Positions 7,448 through 12,709 of a stretch of DNA of 12,709 nt are shown one piece after another. Numbering within the stretch: the first letter of the stretch is position 1; each line of letters starts with the position of its first letter. The DNA is from Candidatus Omnitrophota bacterium (GTDB lineage Bacteria > Omnitrophota > Gorgyraeia > B26-G9), in NCBI GenBank assembly GCA_023136735.1, contig JAGLQQ010000111.1, positions 1 through 12,709 on the forward strand. The letters run 5' to 3'. Position numbers and translations under genes: made by a program. The notes beneath the pieces were generated by a model that saw only the letters and a program-made list of their open reading frames with translations, searched no databases and had not been told where the DNA came from.

Positions 7448-7449
7448 TT
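7438..7449. promoter_or_regulatory. 12-bp perfect palindrome over the -35 box
   Basis: AATTGCGCAATT is a perfect inverted repeat centred at 7443/7444 and contains the -35 hexamer of the ABC-F promoter. Its position would allow a dimeric repressor to block RNA polymerase. No regulator is identified, and a short AT-flanked palindrome can arise by chance. Confidence 0.35.
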
Positions 7450-7514
7450 GGTTATATTCAGAAGTTTTTTACCAACGTCTAAATACTTCTCAATGGCCTA
7501 AGTTATCTAGAAAT

Positions 7515-9185
7515 TTATTTTTTAAGTATCTCTGTAGTTTTCCAGCGCATACCGCCTAAAACTCCTTGAGCAATATTGGACAGATGATCACCTATTTTCT
7601 CAAGGTTATCCACAAAATCCAAAAACATAATTCCCGACTTAAGATTGCAAGTACCATCGTTCAAGCGATTAACATGTGTTTGTTTCAATTCTACCTGCAG
7701 TCCATTAATACGCTCTTCTCTGTCGAGTACTTTTTGAGCTATCACAAGATCATCTTGCTTTAACGCTTTTTCAGTCTCTTTCATCATGCTATGAAGTTCA
7801 TTCCACATTAAATGCAATTGTTTACTTCCTTCTTCTGAAAGAGTCAGTTTGTTTTCTATTTTACGCTCTGTAAGCTCTATGATATTCTCTGAGTGATCTC
7901 CTATCCTTTCAGCATCATTAACTATATGAATTAGCACCGGCAATTCTTCCGACTCCTCCTGTGTAAGATTATTCTGGAACAGTTCTATCAAATATTGGGT
8001 TATTTCTGATTGCAGGTTATCAACAGCTTGCTCTAATTCAGGCACCGGCTTTAATCCTTTAAGATTATGATCAAAAAAACTTTTAACAGCAATTGAAACC
8101 GATTTGTTCGCTATCCCAAGCATGCGCACAGTCTCTGCTAGAGCTTGCTCTAATGCGATAGAAGGGGTATTCAATAAATGCTTTTCCAAATATTGCGGCG
8201 CCATTTCAACCGCGTCCTCTTTCTTTGGAACTAATCTTATGCTAAGTTTCTCCAATAAGCCTATAAACGGCAGGAATATGATGGTATTCAAAACATTGAA
8301 GGTACTGTGAGAAATTGCTATGTAAAACATCACATTTACGGTCGTGATCTCTCCGGGAACAACAATGTTTATTATTTTAATAAACCACCCGTTATAAACA
8401 AAAAACAACATATACGCAACTCCGATGACATTGAATATCGTATGCGATATAGCCGCTCGCCTTGCATTAACGTTTGTACCCATAGCTGCTAATTGCGCGG
8501 TAATAGTAGTGCCGATATTATCTCCCAATAGCAGAGGTATTGCTGCGCTAAAACTCAATACACCATTAAATGCCAGCACCTGCACAATAGCAATTGTCGC
8601 ACTCGAACTCTGAAGTAATATTGTAAAAATTACACCAACTAAAACTCCTAAAAGAGGATTATCGCTGAATGTCACAAATATCTCTTTAATATGCGCACTC
8701 TCTTTTAGCGGGACAAAGGCATCTTTCATAAAACCTAGCCCAATAAACAACATCCCAAATCCCAGCATTACCTGCCCCCAAAATCTTGAATTTTTTGTTT
8801 TACCAAAAGTGTTCAGGGCAAAACCGAAGCCAACCAGCGGCAGAGCATAATGAGTAATCTTAAAAACCGACATAGCCGAGACAAGCCAGGCGGTAAAGGT
8901 TGTTCCAATATTAGCGCCCATAATAACACTGATCGCTTGTGAGAGCGTAAGAAGTCCGGCATTAACAAACCCTACGACCAAAACCGTAGTGGCGCTTGAA
9001 GATTGAACCAGACAGGTAACCAAGGCCCCGATAAACACGCCCATAATGGGCACCTTTGTCACTATGTTTAAAATCGTTTTTAGGCGCTCTCCGGCTATTT
9101 TCTTTAGGCCCTCAGACATAGTTTTCATACCAAAAAAGAAAAAACCCAAACCGCCAATTAAAGCAAATATCAATTCCTTTGTCAC
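7515..9185 (-). CDS. Na+/phosphate cotransporter family protein with C-terminal PhoU-like domain
   Basis: 556 residues. The membrane part (about 1-320) has two inverted repeats, each with the family signature QSSSAT (61-66 and 192-197) followed by G(A/D)NIGTT (90-96 and 221-227), which form the substrate and sodium sites in the PNaS/NptA family. The cytoplasmic part (about 340-550) has two PhoU-type motifs, DAERIGDHSENI (425-436) and DNLEKIGDHLSNI (526-538), thought to bind metal clusters and regulate flux. The predicted role is sodium-coupled phosphate uptake, or efflux as proposed for some bacterial members. The start is GTG (9185), supported by AAAGGA 7 bases upstream. It is a single-gene unit with its own promoter and a terminator-like hairpin in the leader. 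No obvious terminator follows the stop. Confidence 0.95.
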   Translation of the reverse strand: MTKELIFALIGGLGFFFFGMKTMSEGLKKIAGERLKTILNIVTKVPIMGVFIGALVTCLVQSSSATTVLVVGFVNAGLLTLSQAISVIMGANIGTTFTAWLVSAMSVFKITHYALPLVGFGFALNTFGKTKNSRFWGQVMLGFGMLFIGLGFMKDAFVPLKESAHIKEIFVTFSDNPLLGVLVGVIFTILLQSSSATIAIVQVLAFNGVLSFSAAIPLLLGDNIGTTITAQLAAMGTNVNARRAAISHTIFNVIGVAYMLFFVYNGWFIKIINIVVPGEITTVNVMFYIAISHSTFNVLNTIIFLPFIGLLEKLSIRLVPKKEDAVEMAPQYLEKHLLNTPSIALEQALAETVRMLGIANKSVSIAVKSFFDHNLKGLKPVPELEQAVDNLQSEITQYLIELFQNNLTQEESEELPVLIHIVNDAERIGDHSENIIELTERKIENKLTLSEEGSKQLHLMWNELHSMMKETEKALKQDDLVIAQKVLDREERINGLQVELKQTHVNRLNDGTCNLKSGIMFLDFVDNLEKIGDHLSNIAQGVLGGMRWKTTEILKK

Positions 9186-9199
9186 TATTGTTCCTTTCT

Positions 9200-9248
9200 A
9201 AAAAAAAGCCCTTTCAGCGAGACTATTCTGCACTAAAAGGACCTCTTT
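9200..9248 (-). terminator. Terminator-like hairpin in the Na/Pi leader (candidate attenuator)
   Basis: On the minus strand the arm AAAGAGGTCCTTTTAG (9248-9233) pairs with CTGAAAGGGCTTTTTT (9217-9202) across a 15-nt loop (9232-9218). The eight loop-proximal pairs include one G-U, and eight weaker pairs extend the stem. A run of eight T ends at 9200, and the Shine-Dalgarno AAAGGA begins 2 bases later. The hairpin lies downstream of the promoter at 9297-9325, so it would act on the transporter's own transcript. Confidence 0.65.
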
Positions 9249-9296
9249 GTCTTTTATCACGATACTAATTATTAAGCTTTGTTGTTCCACACAAAC

Positions 9297-9325
9297 TTTA
9301 TATCAATTTCTGCTTTTATTGTCAA
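9297..9325 (-). promoter_or_regulatory. Sigma70 promoter of the Na/Pi cotransporter gene
   Basis: On the minus strand: TTGACA (9325-9320), exactly 17 bp, TATAAA (9302-9297). This is the best promoter match in the window. Transcription should start near 9290 and give a leader of about 105 nt. It lies between the terminator of the upstream operon and the GTG start. Confidence 0.75.
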
Positions 9326-9338
9326 GGGAATCCTCAGG

Positions 9339-9363
9339 AAAAAGCTACGGCAAAAAGCAGCTT
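9339..9363 (-). terminator. Intrinsic terminator of the rsmH-region operon
   Basis: On the minus strand AAGCTGC (9363-9357) pairs with GTAGCTT (9348-9342; one G-T pair) across an 8-nt loop, followed by a T-run ending at 9339. It starts 12 bases after the stop of the small TTG-start gene, in the expected position for the end of that operon. Confidence 0.65.
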
Positions 9364-9375
9364 CTCGCTATTTGC

Positions 9376-9621
9376 CTAGTAATTAAACAAATCCTTTAAT
9401 GCATAGGTTTTACTTGCGGCTTTGTTTAAAGCATTAAGTATTTTAATTTGCACATTATGTGTCAAACGCCTGCCTTTAGCAGCGCGGGTAACCATACGAT
9501 GTGTGATCTGCTCCGTAGATGCTTCAACAAGATCGTGCGGTTTTAAATCATATTGGAGCATGATTTTATTGATCGGCTGTTTTCCCAGATCGCGTTCAAT
9601 ATTATTATCTTTATTTAACAA
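9376..9621 (-). CDS. Conserved small hypothetical protein (possible helix-turn-helix fold)
   Basis: 81 residues from a TTG start. The TTG at 9621 is favoured because AAGGG sits 8 bases upstream and the next in-frame ATG would lose the conserved-looking part (GKQPINKIMLQYDLKPHDLV). The protein is mostly helical; KIMLQYDLKPHDLVEAS followed by a basic stretch (MVTRAAKGRRLT) and VQIKILNALNKA resembles the helix spacing of lambda-repressor/XRE-type DNA-binding domains. I recall similar short proteins ending in (A/S)LxDLFNY in uncultivated and deltaproteobacterial genomes, without known function. It overlaps the end of the S1-winged-helix gene by 11 nt and is followed by a terminator, so it is the last gene of its operon and probably translationally coupled. 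Confidence 0.75.
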   Translation of the reverse strand: MLNKDNNIERDLGKQPINKIMLQYDLKPHDLVEASTEQITHRMVTRAAKGRRLTHNVQIKILNALNKAASKTYALKDLFNY

Positions 9622-10066
9622 TTTCTATACCCTTATCAGTAATCTTTATTTTACGCTGTTTATATAATACCCCAATCGCTTGCTTAAAGACTCTTTTGCT
9701 TATTTGAAATTTATTTTTTATTTCTTCAGGAGAGCTGCTATCATTAAACCCTAATTCTCCACCCGCTGCCTTAAGTACTTCGAGTATATTATCCGTAGTT
9801 GAAACAACATGATTCTCTTGTCTGGGCTGCAGGGAAACATCTATCCTGCCGTCCTCTCGAACGCATTTTATAAAAGCCTTGAGCCCCTGGCCTAATTGAA
9901 GATTCTCATAAACCTCGTTTTTGTAGACCAGTCCTGTGTATTCATCATTGATCGCCACTTTCATCCCAAGGTCGGTAAAAGCATAGACCACGGCATCTAC
10001 TTCCTGCCACTCTTTAAACACGCCTGGCTCTACGATCTCTTTTAAATAAGTAGAATCTTTTCCCAT
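9611..10066 (-). CDS. Short S1-plus-winged-helix RNA-binding protein (CvfB C-terminal half-like)
   Basis: 151 residues. Residues about 20-82 form an S1/OB-type domain (VDAVVYAFTDLGMKVAIN, GLVYKNEVYENLQLGQ, VREDGRIDVSLQP); residues about 90-151 form a winged helix (ILEVLKAAGGELGFND, SSPEEIKNKFQISKRVFKQA, then IKITDKGIEIV). Both match the C-terminal half of CvfB/YitL proteins, which bind RNA and normally have about 280 residues with three S1-type domains. Here the first half is missing. The frame starts cleanly with AAGGAGG about 4 bases before the ATG, so this is a genuine short form and not an obvious truncation. It lies 49 bp after rsmH and overlaps the next gene by 11 nt. A role in RNA binding or expression control is inferred from the family. 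Confidence 0.85.
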   Translation of the reverse strand: MGKDSTYLKEIVEPGVFKEWQEVDAVVYAFTDLGMKVAINDEYTGLVYKNEVYENLQLGQGLKAFIKCVREDGRIDVSLQPRQENHVVSTTDNILEVLKAAGGELGFNDSSSPEEIKNKFQISKRVFKQAIGVLYKQRKIKITDKGIEIVK

Positions 10067-10115
10067 TTTTCCTCCTTAATTATTTCACACTTCATATCCG
10101 CGTCGAAATTATCTC

Positions 10116-11168
10116 TTAGTTCTTTATTGCCCAGCGCAATCTCGCGCTTTGCGAACGAGGGTTTGAGGATTGTTCTTTCGCGCTTGGACGTATAGGTATA
10201 CTGCTAATATCCGCATATAATCCCGCAATGCGGCCTTGCTCAAAAGAATCTACAATGCGATTATCCTCTCCGGGATGAAAGCTCAAAATCGCGACACGTC
10301 CTTGTGTTTTTAAGCAAAATGGTAAATTTCTCAAAAATTGTTCAAGCACAGAGAACTCTTCATTAACTTCAATGCGCAGAGCTTGAAAAACCCTCCGGAT
10401 AGAATCTTTTATCATATTATCGCCATCACGAAACGATTTATTCCCCAAGGCTCGAGCAATAGCATTTGCTAACTCAGTAGTCGTATTTATTTTATTTCTA
10501 TTTTTAAAAACTGCTTGGGCGATCTGCTTAGCGCAAGGCTCATCAGAATTTTCAATAAACAGCGCCTCCAGCTGTTTTTCCTCTAGTGATCTTATAAGTG
10601 CAGAAGCTGTCCGCCCGCGTTCAGGGTTAAGTCGTAAATCCAATGGACCTTCGCGCTTAAAGGTAAACCCCCGTGCGGGGTTATCCAATTGCATTGATGA
10701 TACACCAAGGTCAGCTAGAATAAAATCAAAACCTCCGCCGGCCTCCTTTAGCAACTTAAACATACCGGCAAAATTACTGCGTTTAATGACTAATTCTCTA
10801 TCACTAAACCCCATTGAGCGTAGACGCTTTTCGGTACGCGCAATCTCCACCGGGTCAATGTCTAAGGCAAATAAACGGCCATTAGGACTAATTCTTTTAA
10901 GGAGCTCTTCAGCATGCCCACCAAAGCCCAATGTCGCATCCACTCCTATTTGCCCTGACATTGGCTTTAAAACATCTATTACTTCATTAACACAAACCGG
11001 CCTGTGTGTACCCGCAGGAGTTTTGCCCGACTTAATGACCTTTTCTACTTCTGAGGGATAGCTTTCAAAATTAAGTTCTTTATATTTTTCATCAAAATGA
11101 CGGGGATGCGTACCTTTGTAACGAATACGACGCTTAGGTTTGATTGAATTATTATTTACATTATCCAT
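10116..11168 (-). CDS. rsmH: 16S rRNA (cytosine(1402)-N4)-methyltransferase RsmH
   Basis: 350 residues from the ATG at 11168, with AGAGAAG just upstream. A start at 11198 adds 10 residues; the frame stays open to 11393 but that part overlaps the pyrophosphohydrolase gene. RsmH uses S-adenosylmethionine to methylate N4 of C1402 in the 16S rRNA P site. Visible motifs: GTHRPV (53-58), motif I VDATLGFGGHA (76-86), LDID (102-105), ADLGVSSMQLD (152-162), RGFTF then GPLDLR (174-179), and a C-terminal SFHPGEDN. The family usually has LDMRMD; LDLRLN here is a mild variant. An N-terminal extension of about 45 residues (KPKRRIRYKGTHPRHFDEKYKE) precedes the catalytic domain, unlike the E. coli enzyme, and recalls the long form of PVC and deltaproteobacterial genomes. 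The usual mraZ/ftsL/ftsI neighbours are absent, so it lies outside a dcw cluster. Confidence 0.95.
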   Translation of the reverse strand: MDNVNNNSIKPKRRIRYKGTHPRHFDEKYKELNFESYPSEVEKVIKSGKTPAGTHRPVCVNEVIDVLKPMSGQIGVDATLGFGGHAEELLKRISPNGRLFALDIDPVEIARTEKRLRSMGFSDRELVIKRSNFAGMFKLLKEAGGGFDFILADLGVSSMQLDNPARGFTFKREGPLDLRLNPERGRTASALIRSLEEKQLEALFIENSDEPCAKQIAQAVFKNRNKINTTTELANAIARALGNKSFRDGDNMIKDSIRRVFQALRIEVNEEFSVLEQFLRNLPFCLKTQGRVAILSFHPGEDNRIVDSFEQGRIAGLYADISSIPIRPSAKEQSSNPRSQSARLRWAIKN

Positions 11169-11191
11169 CAACTTCTCTACTCTTAAGTCGT

Positions 11192-11211
11192 TACTCATCA
11201 AAGTATGAGTA
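11192..11211 (-). other. Perfect 7-bp hairpin between the pyrophosphohydrolase gene and rsmH
   Basis: TACTCAT, a 6-nt loop, then ATGAGTA on the minus strand, a perfect stem lying 24 bases upstream of the favoured rsmH start and containing the alternative ATG at 11198. No T-run follows, so it is not an intrinsic terminator. It might shield the upstream ATG or act as an RNA-processing or protein site; chance is possible. Confidence 0.4.
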
Positions 11212-11223
11212 TCTCTGAAGTTT

Positions 11224-11571
11224 TCACAACTGATTGTATTTTTTATGGCTTCCTTTGGCCTTGCCAACAGGATACTTTTCTTCATTTTTCTTGAGCTTTT
11301 TATCCATGGCATCGAGCAAATCAACACCAAGATTATCTGCCAGCTCAAACAAATACATGGCAATATCAGCAATTTCTTCTTGAACTGATTCACAGTTGTT
11401 TTTTATATACTCCTCTGCCTCTGCCTTTGTTTTCCATTGAAAATGCTCAAGCAATTCAGAAGCTTCAAGCATAATTGAAACCGCCATATTTTTTGGATCA
11501 TGAAATTGCAGCCAATCACGATCGTCCCTAAACTTCTTAATTTTTTCTGTTATTTCTTTTATGTCATCCAT
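11224..11571 (-). CDS. MazG-like nucleotide pyrophosphohydrolase
   Basis: 115 residues from the ATG at 11571; AAGGGGG sits 5 bases upstream, so the in-frame ATG at 11592 is not needed. This is an all-alpha NTP pyrophosphohydrolase of the short MazG-like/RS21-C6 type. It has RDWLQFHDPKNMA (18-30), the metal-binding E36xxE39 (MLEASELLEHFQW) and E66xxD69 (EEIADIAMYLFELAD), which together form the ExxE...ExxD motif. Such enzymes hydrolyse non-canonical or excess (d)NTPs to the monophosphate and pyrophosphate to clean the nucleotide pool; dCTP and modified dCTP are substrates of the characterised relatives. The start overlaps the VF530 stop by 8 nt, which implies coupling. Confidence 0.92.
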   Translation of the reverse strand: MDDIKEITEKIKKFRDDRDWLQFHDPKNMAVSIMLEASELLEHFQWKTKAEAEEYIKNNCESVQEEIADIAMYLFELADNLGVDLLDAMDKKLKKNEEKYPVGKAKGSHKKYNQL

Positions 11572-11809
11572 TGCTGCCCCCTTTTGATGCATCGGCTATT
11601 TCAGATATATACAGGCGTTCCACTTTTTTTCTAGCCCAAGGAGTGCGCCTTAGAAATAAAAGGCTGGACTTAATGCTGGGGTCGATTGCAAAGCAATTAA
11701 TCCTTATTCTTCTAGAGAGCTCTTCCCATCCGATTTTTTCAACCAGAGACACAAGAATCATTTTCAAGGTAATCCCGTGAAGAGGGTCTTTGTTTTTATT
11801 ATTAATCAT
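11564..11809 (-). CDS. VF530 family DNA-binding protein
   Basis: 81 residues. The core KDPLHGITLKMILVSLVE, then GWEELSRRI and CFAIDPSIKSSLLFLRRTPWARKKVE, matches VF530/DUF2132 from its first to last conserved position. The family is named for a Vibrio fischeri protein whose structure suggested DNA binding; the physiological role is unknown. A tail of about 12 residues follows the domain. AAAAGG lies 6 bases before the ATG. It overlaps the preceding membrane-protein frame by 8 nt and the following pyrophosphohydrolase gene by 8 nt, so all three frames are tightly packed in one operon. Confidence 0.92.
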   Translation of the reverse strand: MINNKNKDPLHGITLKMILVSLVEKIGWEELSRRIRINCFAIDPSIKSSLLFLRRTPWARKKVERLYISEIADASKGGSNG

Positions 11810-12215
11810 ATGCTGCCTTTTCTAATATTTCCTCAAGCCTTTGAGGAATAACCACTCCAGCCATTATCACTTCTCCATATCGATTTAATTTTTTGTGTAC
11901 CTTGATCAACATCTTTGCTATTACAATCATCATCAAGCCGAACAATGCCAGAAAATAAGGTTTGCGCTGCATTCTCTTCAGCTGTGCAGGGGTTTTTAAA
12001 ATTTCTGCCCATTGCGGTTCTTTCGGGTCATAGAGCACCGTGATCATTGGTCCAACATCACAAGACTTGAATTCATCCGCTGTGGGCTGTATTACAGTGA
12101 CTTTCTTTTCCCCTGATTGGCCTAAATATTTTATATCAAAATAATCTGTGCTGCTTTTGGCATTACCCGCGCTGAGTGATATTCCTTTCTTAAAAATTCT
12201 CTTGTCTGTTTCGCG
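11802..12215 (-). CDS. DUF3592-like membrane protein, start unclear (possibly interrupted gene)
   Basis: The frame is open from 12215 to 11802. The only in-frame ATG (12047) gives 81 residues, but it falls inside the conserved region: reading upstream gives DYFDIKYLGQSGEKKVTVIQ, then CDVGPMITVLYDPKEPQWAE, which matches the DUF3592 core pattern G..V.V.YDP..P. The 56 codons before that ATG contain no ATG, GTG or TTG and end at a TAA (12218-12216). The same frame continues beyond the TAA with plausible DUF3592 sequence (CKVQGVIFCAQ) back to a TTG at 12302. So the gene may be broken by one nonsense change, start at a non-standard codon such as ATT (12197), or be misread in the data. One membrane segment (YFLALFGLMMIVIAKML) is followed by a basic patch and a short cytoplasmic tail. 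It overlaps VF530 by 8 nt. Confidence 0.55.
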   Translation of the reverse strand, partial: RETDKRIFKKGISLSAGNAKSSTDYFDIKYLGQSGEKKVTVIQPTADEFKSCDVGPMITVLYDPKEPQWAEILKTPAQLKRMQRKPYFLALFGLMMIVIAKMLIKVHKKLNRYGEVIMAGVVIPQRLEEILEKAAYD

Positions 12216-12338
12216 TTATTGCGCACAGAAAATAACCCCTTGTACCTTACAACTATTAAAGGGGCTATTATCGGCTATGCACTTAAGCAGGTTATGCTCC
12301 AATACTTTAACAGAACCTGCCTTCTCTAAGAAAACATC
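12216..12338 (-). pseudogene. In-frame remnant between PilZ and the DUF3592-like frame
   Basis: Forty in-frame codons lie between the PilZ stop (TAG, 12341-12339) and a TAA (12218-12216). They read DVFLEKAGSVKVLEHNLLKC, then a segment ending CKVQGVIFCAQ. The last part fits the first strand of a DUF3592 domain whose rest lies just past the TAA. The only usable start is a TTG at 12302 with no convincing ribosome binding site. Two hairpins overlap this stretch, so it may be non-coding spacer that reads open by chance. Confidence 0.3.
12231..12269 (-). terminator. Strong 11-bp hairpin, possible weak terminator after pilZ
   Basis: On the minus strand AATAGCCCCTT (12269-12259) pairs with AAGGGGTTATT (12241-12231), eleven pairs with one G-T, across a 17-nt loop. 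The following bases (TTCTGTG) are only modestly T-rich, so termination would be partial. It lies 70 bases after the PilZ stop. Confidence 0.4.
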
Positions 12339-12671
12339 CTATTGCCCCTGGATATTTTTGAAAAATTTTTCCAGTTTTTTACTGTCCCCTACAAAAGCTA
12401 CTCCAACAACCTGCATCCCGTGTTGAATACCTTCTAAATCTTCTAGCTTCGCGGCCCAAACAACAACAGCTTTAAGTGTTATGTCCTGTTCTTCTATAGA
12501 GAGTATAAGCTCTAATTTCTGATCTTTTTCTATTTTTTCATTACAAACAAATCGAACTCCAGTAAAACCTATGTCCGTTACCTTCCCCTCATAGGACTGT
12601 TGAGTACCTACAATGGTCACACGAGCCTCTAACAAGACCGGATATCTGCGCGATGAGCGTCTTTCCTGCAT
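12339..12671 (-). CDS. PilZ-domain protein (putative c-di-GMP receptor)
   Basis: 110 residues, a single PilZ domain. The N-terminal RxxxR motif is present (ERRSSRRYP, R4/R5 and R8/R9), followed by the beta-barrel with the second motif VTDIGFTGVRF (31-41). The usual [D/N]xSxxG reads D33-I-G35-F-T-G38, so the serine is replaced by glycine, which may weaken c-di-GMP binding. Then come strands LELILSI and KAVVVWAAK, and GMQVVGVAFV with a C-terminal helix ending KLEKFFKNIQGQ, all typical. No enzymatic or output domain is attached, so it would act by binding a partner. GGGGG lies 9 bases before the ATG. It is probably the first gene of the operon, because a TATAAT box sits directly upstream. Confidence 0.92.
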   Translation of the reverse strand: MQERRSSRRYPVLLEARVTIVGTQQSYEGKVTDIGFTGVRFVCNEKIEKDQKLELILSIEEQDITLKAVVVWAAKLEDLEGIQHGMQVVGVAFVGDSKKLEKFFKNIQGQ

Positions 12672-12689
12672 AATTGAATCCCCCTTTTT

Positions 12690-12695
12690 ATTATA
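12690..12695 (-). promoter_or_regulatory. Possible -10 box of the PilZ operon
   Basis: TATAAT on the minus strand, 18 bp before the PilZ ATG. The -35 position for 17-bp spacing would fall at or just past the right edge of the window and cannot be checked. The leader would be about 12 nt and still include the GGGGG ribosome binding site. Confidence 0.4.
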
Positions 12696-12709
12696 TCAAC
12701 TGTTTTATT

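Noticed and set aside
7454..7485. Hairpin between the Na/Pi gene and the ABC-F promoter as a terminator
   Set aside because: AGAAGT and ACTTCT can pair, but the loop is long and no T-run follows on either strand.
11169..11393. Extension of rsmH to 11393
   Set aside because: The frame is open, but it overlaps the well-supported pyrophosphohydrolase gene by 170 bases, and the added residues do not resemble RsmH.
12148..12426. 92-codon plus-strand frame
   Set aside because: It covers the minus-strand PilZ end and the DUF3592 region, has no recognisable domain, and its leucine- and serine-rich product looks like an antisense translation.
10116..12671. A defence island or toxin-antitoxin system around the MazG-like and VF530 genes
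   Set aside because: MazG-like enzymes can occur near toxin genes, but the neighbours here are housekeeping or uncharacterised and no toxin-like product is visible.

Overview
All credible genes in this 12.7 kb window lie on the minus strand, so the biology reads from right (12709) to left (1). The set (RsmH, Tex, a DksA-type zinc finger, SlyX, an ABC-F ATPase, a PilZ protein, VF530, a Na/Pi cotransporter) fits a Gram-negative-type bacterial chromosome of moderate to low GC, with standard TAA/TAG/TGA stops. The long N-terminal extension of RsmH and the gene mix recall uncultivated PVC-related lineages such as Omnitrophota. That assignment is a recollection-based inference, not a demonstrated one. 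There is no tRNA, rRNA, CRISPR array, insertion sequence or phage signature.

Region A (12709 to about 9339) is a likely operon: a PilZ protein, a DUF3592-like membrane reading frame with no usable start, VF530, a MazG-like nucleotide pyrophosphohydrolase, rsmH, a short S1-plus-winged-helix protein and a small conserved protein with a TTG start. VF530 overlaps the genes on both sides by 8 nt. A good intrinsic terminator follows the last gene. The weak point is 12048-12338: one frame runs from PilZ to the DUF3592-like protein, interrupted by TAG and TAA stops and overlapping two hairpins.

Region B (9325 to 7515) is a single gene for a Na/Pi cotransporter with a PhoU-like tail. It has a near-consensus sigma70 promoter (TTGACA, 17 bp, TATAAA) and a leader of about 105 nt. 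That leader carries a terminator-like hairpin with a U-tract immediately before the ribosome binding site, so it is a candidate attenuator.

Region C (7447 to 4513) starts with an ABC-F ATPase whose promoter sits so close to the ATG that the message would be nearly leaderless. A 12-bp palindrome covers its -35 box. A DksA/TraR-type zinc-finger gene follows with a 4-nt stop/start overlap. A small Smr-domain protein and a basic, low-complexity coiled-coil protein come next, possibly from their own promoter.

Region D (4479 to 1) holds the Tex RNA-binding transcription accessory protein, a 31-residue lysine-rich mini-protein, slyX, a DUF3820 protein whose start abuts the slyX stop, and a cobalamin-binding-type radical SAM protein. 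The radical SAM stop codon lies inside an array of 7-bp repeats at the left edge. Regions A and C and the tex gene are rich in ribosome- and RNA-related functions (RsmH, ABC-F, S1 proteins, DksA, Smr). I see no clear new defence or biosynthetic system. The best leads are the attenuator-like leader, the interrupted DUF3592 frame and the lysine-rich mini-protein.
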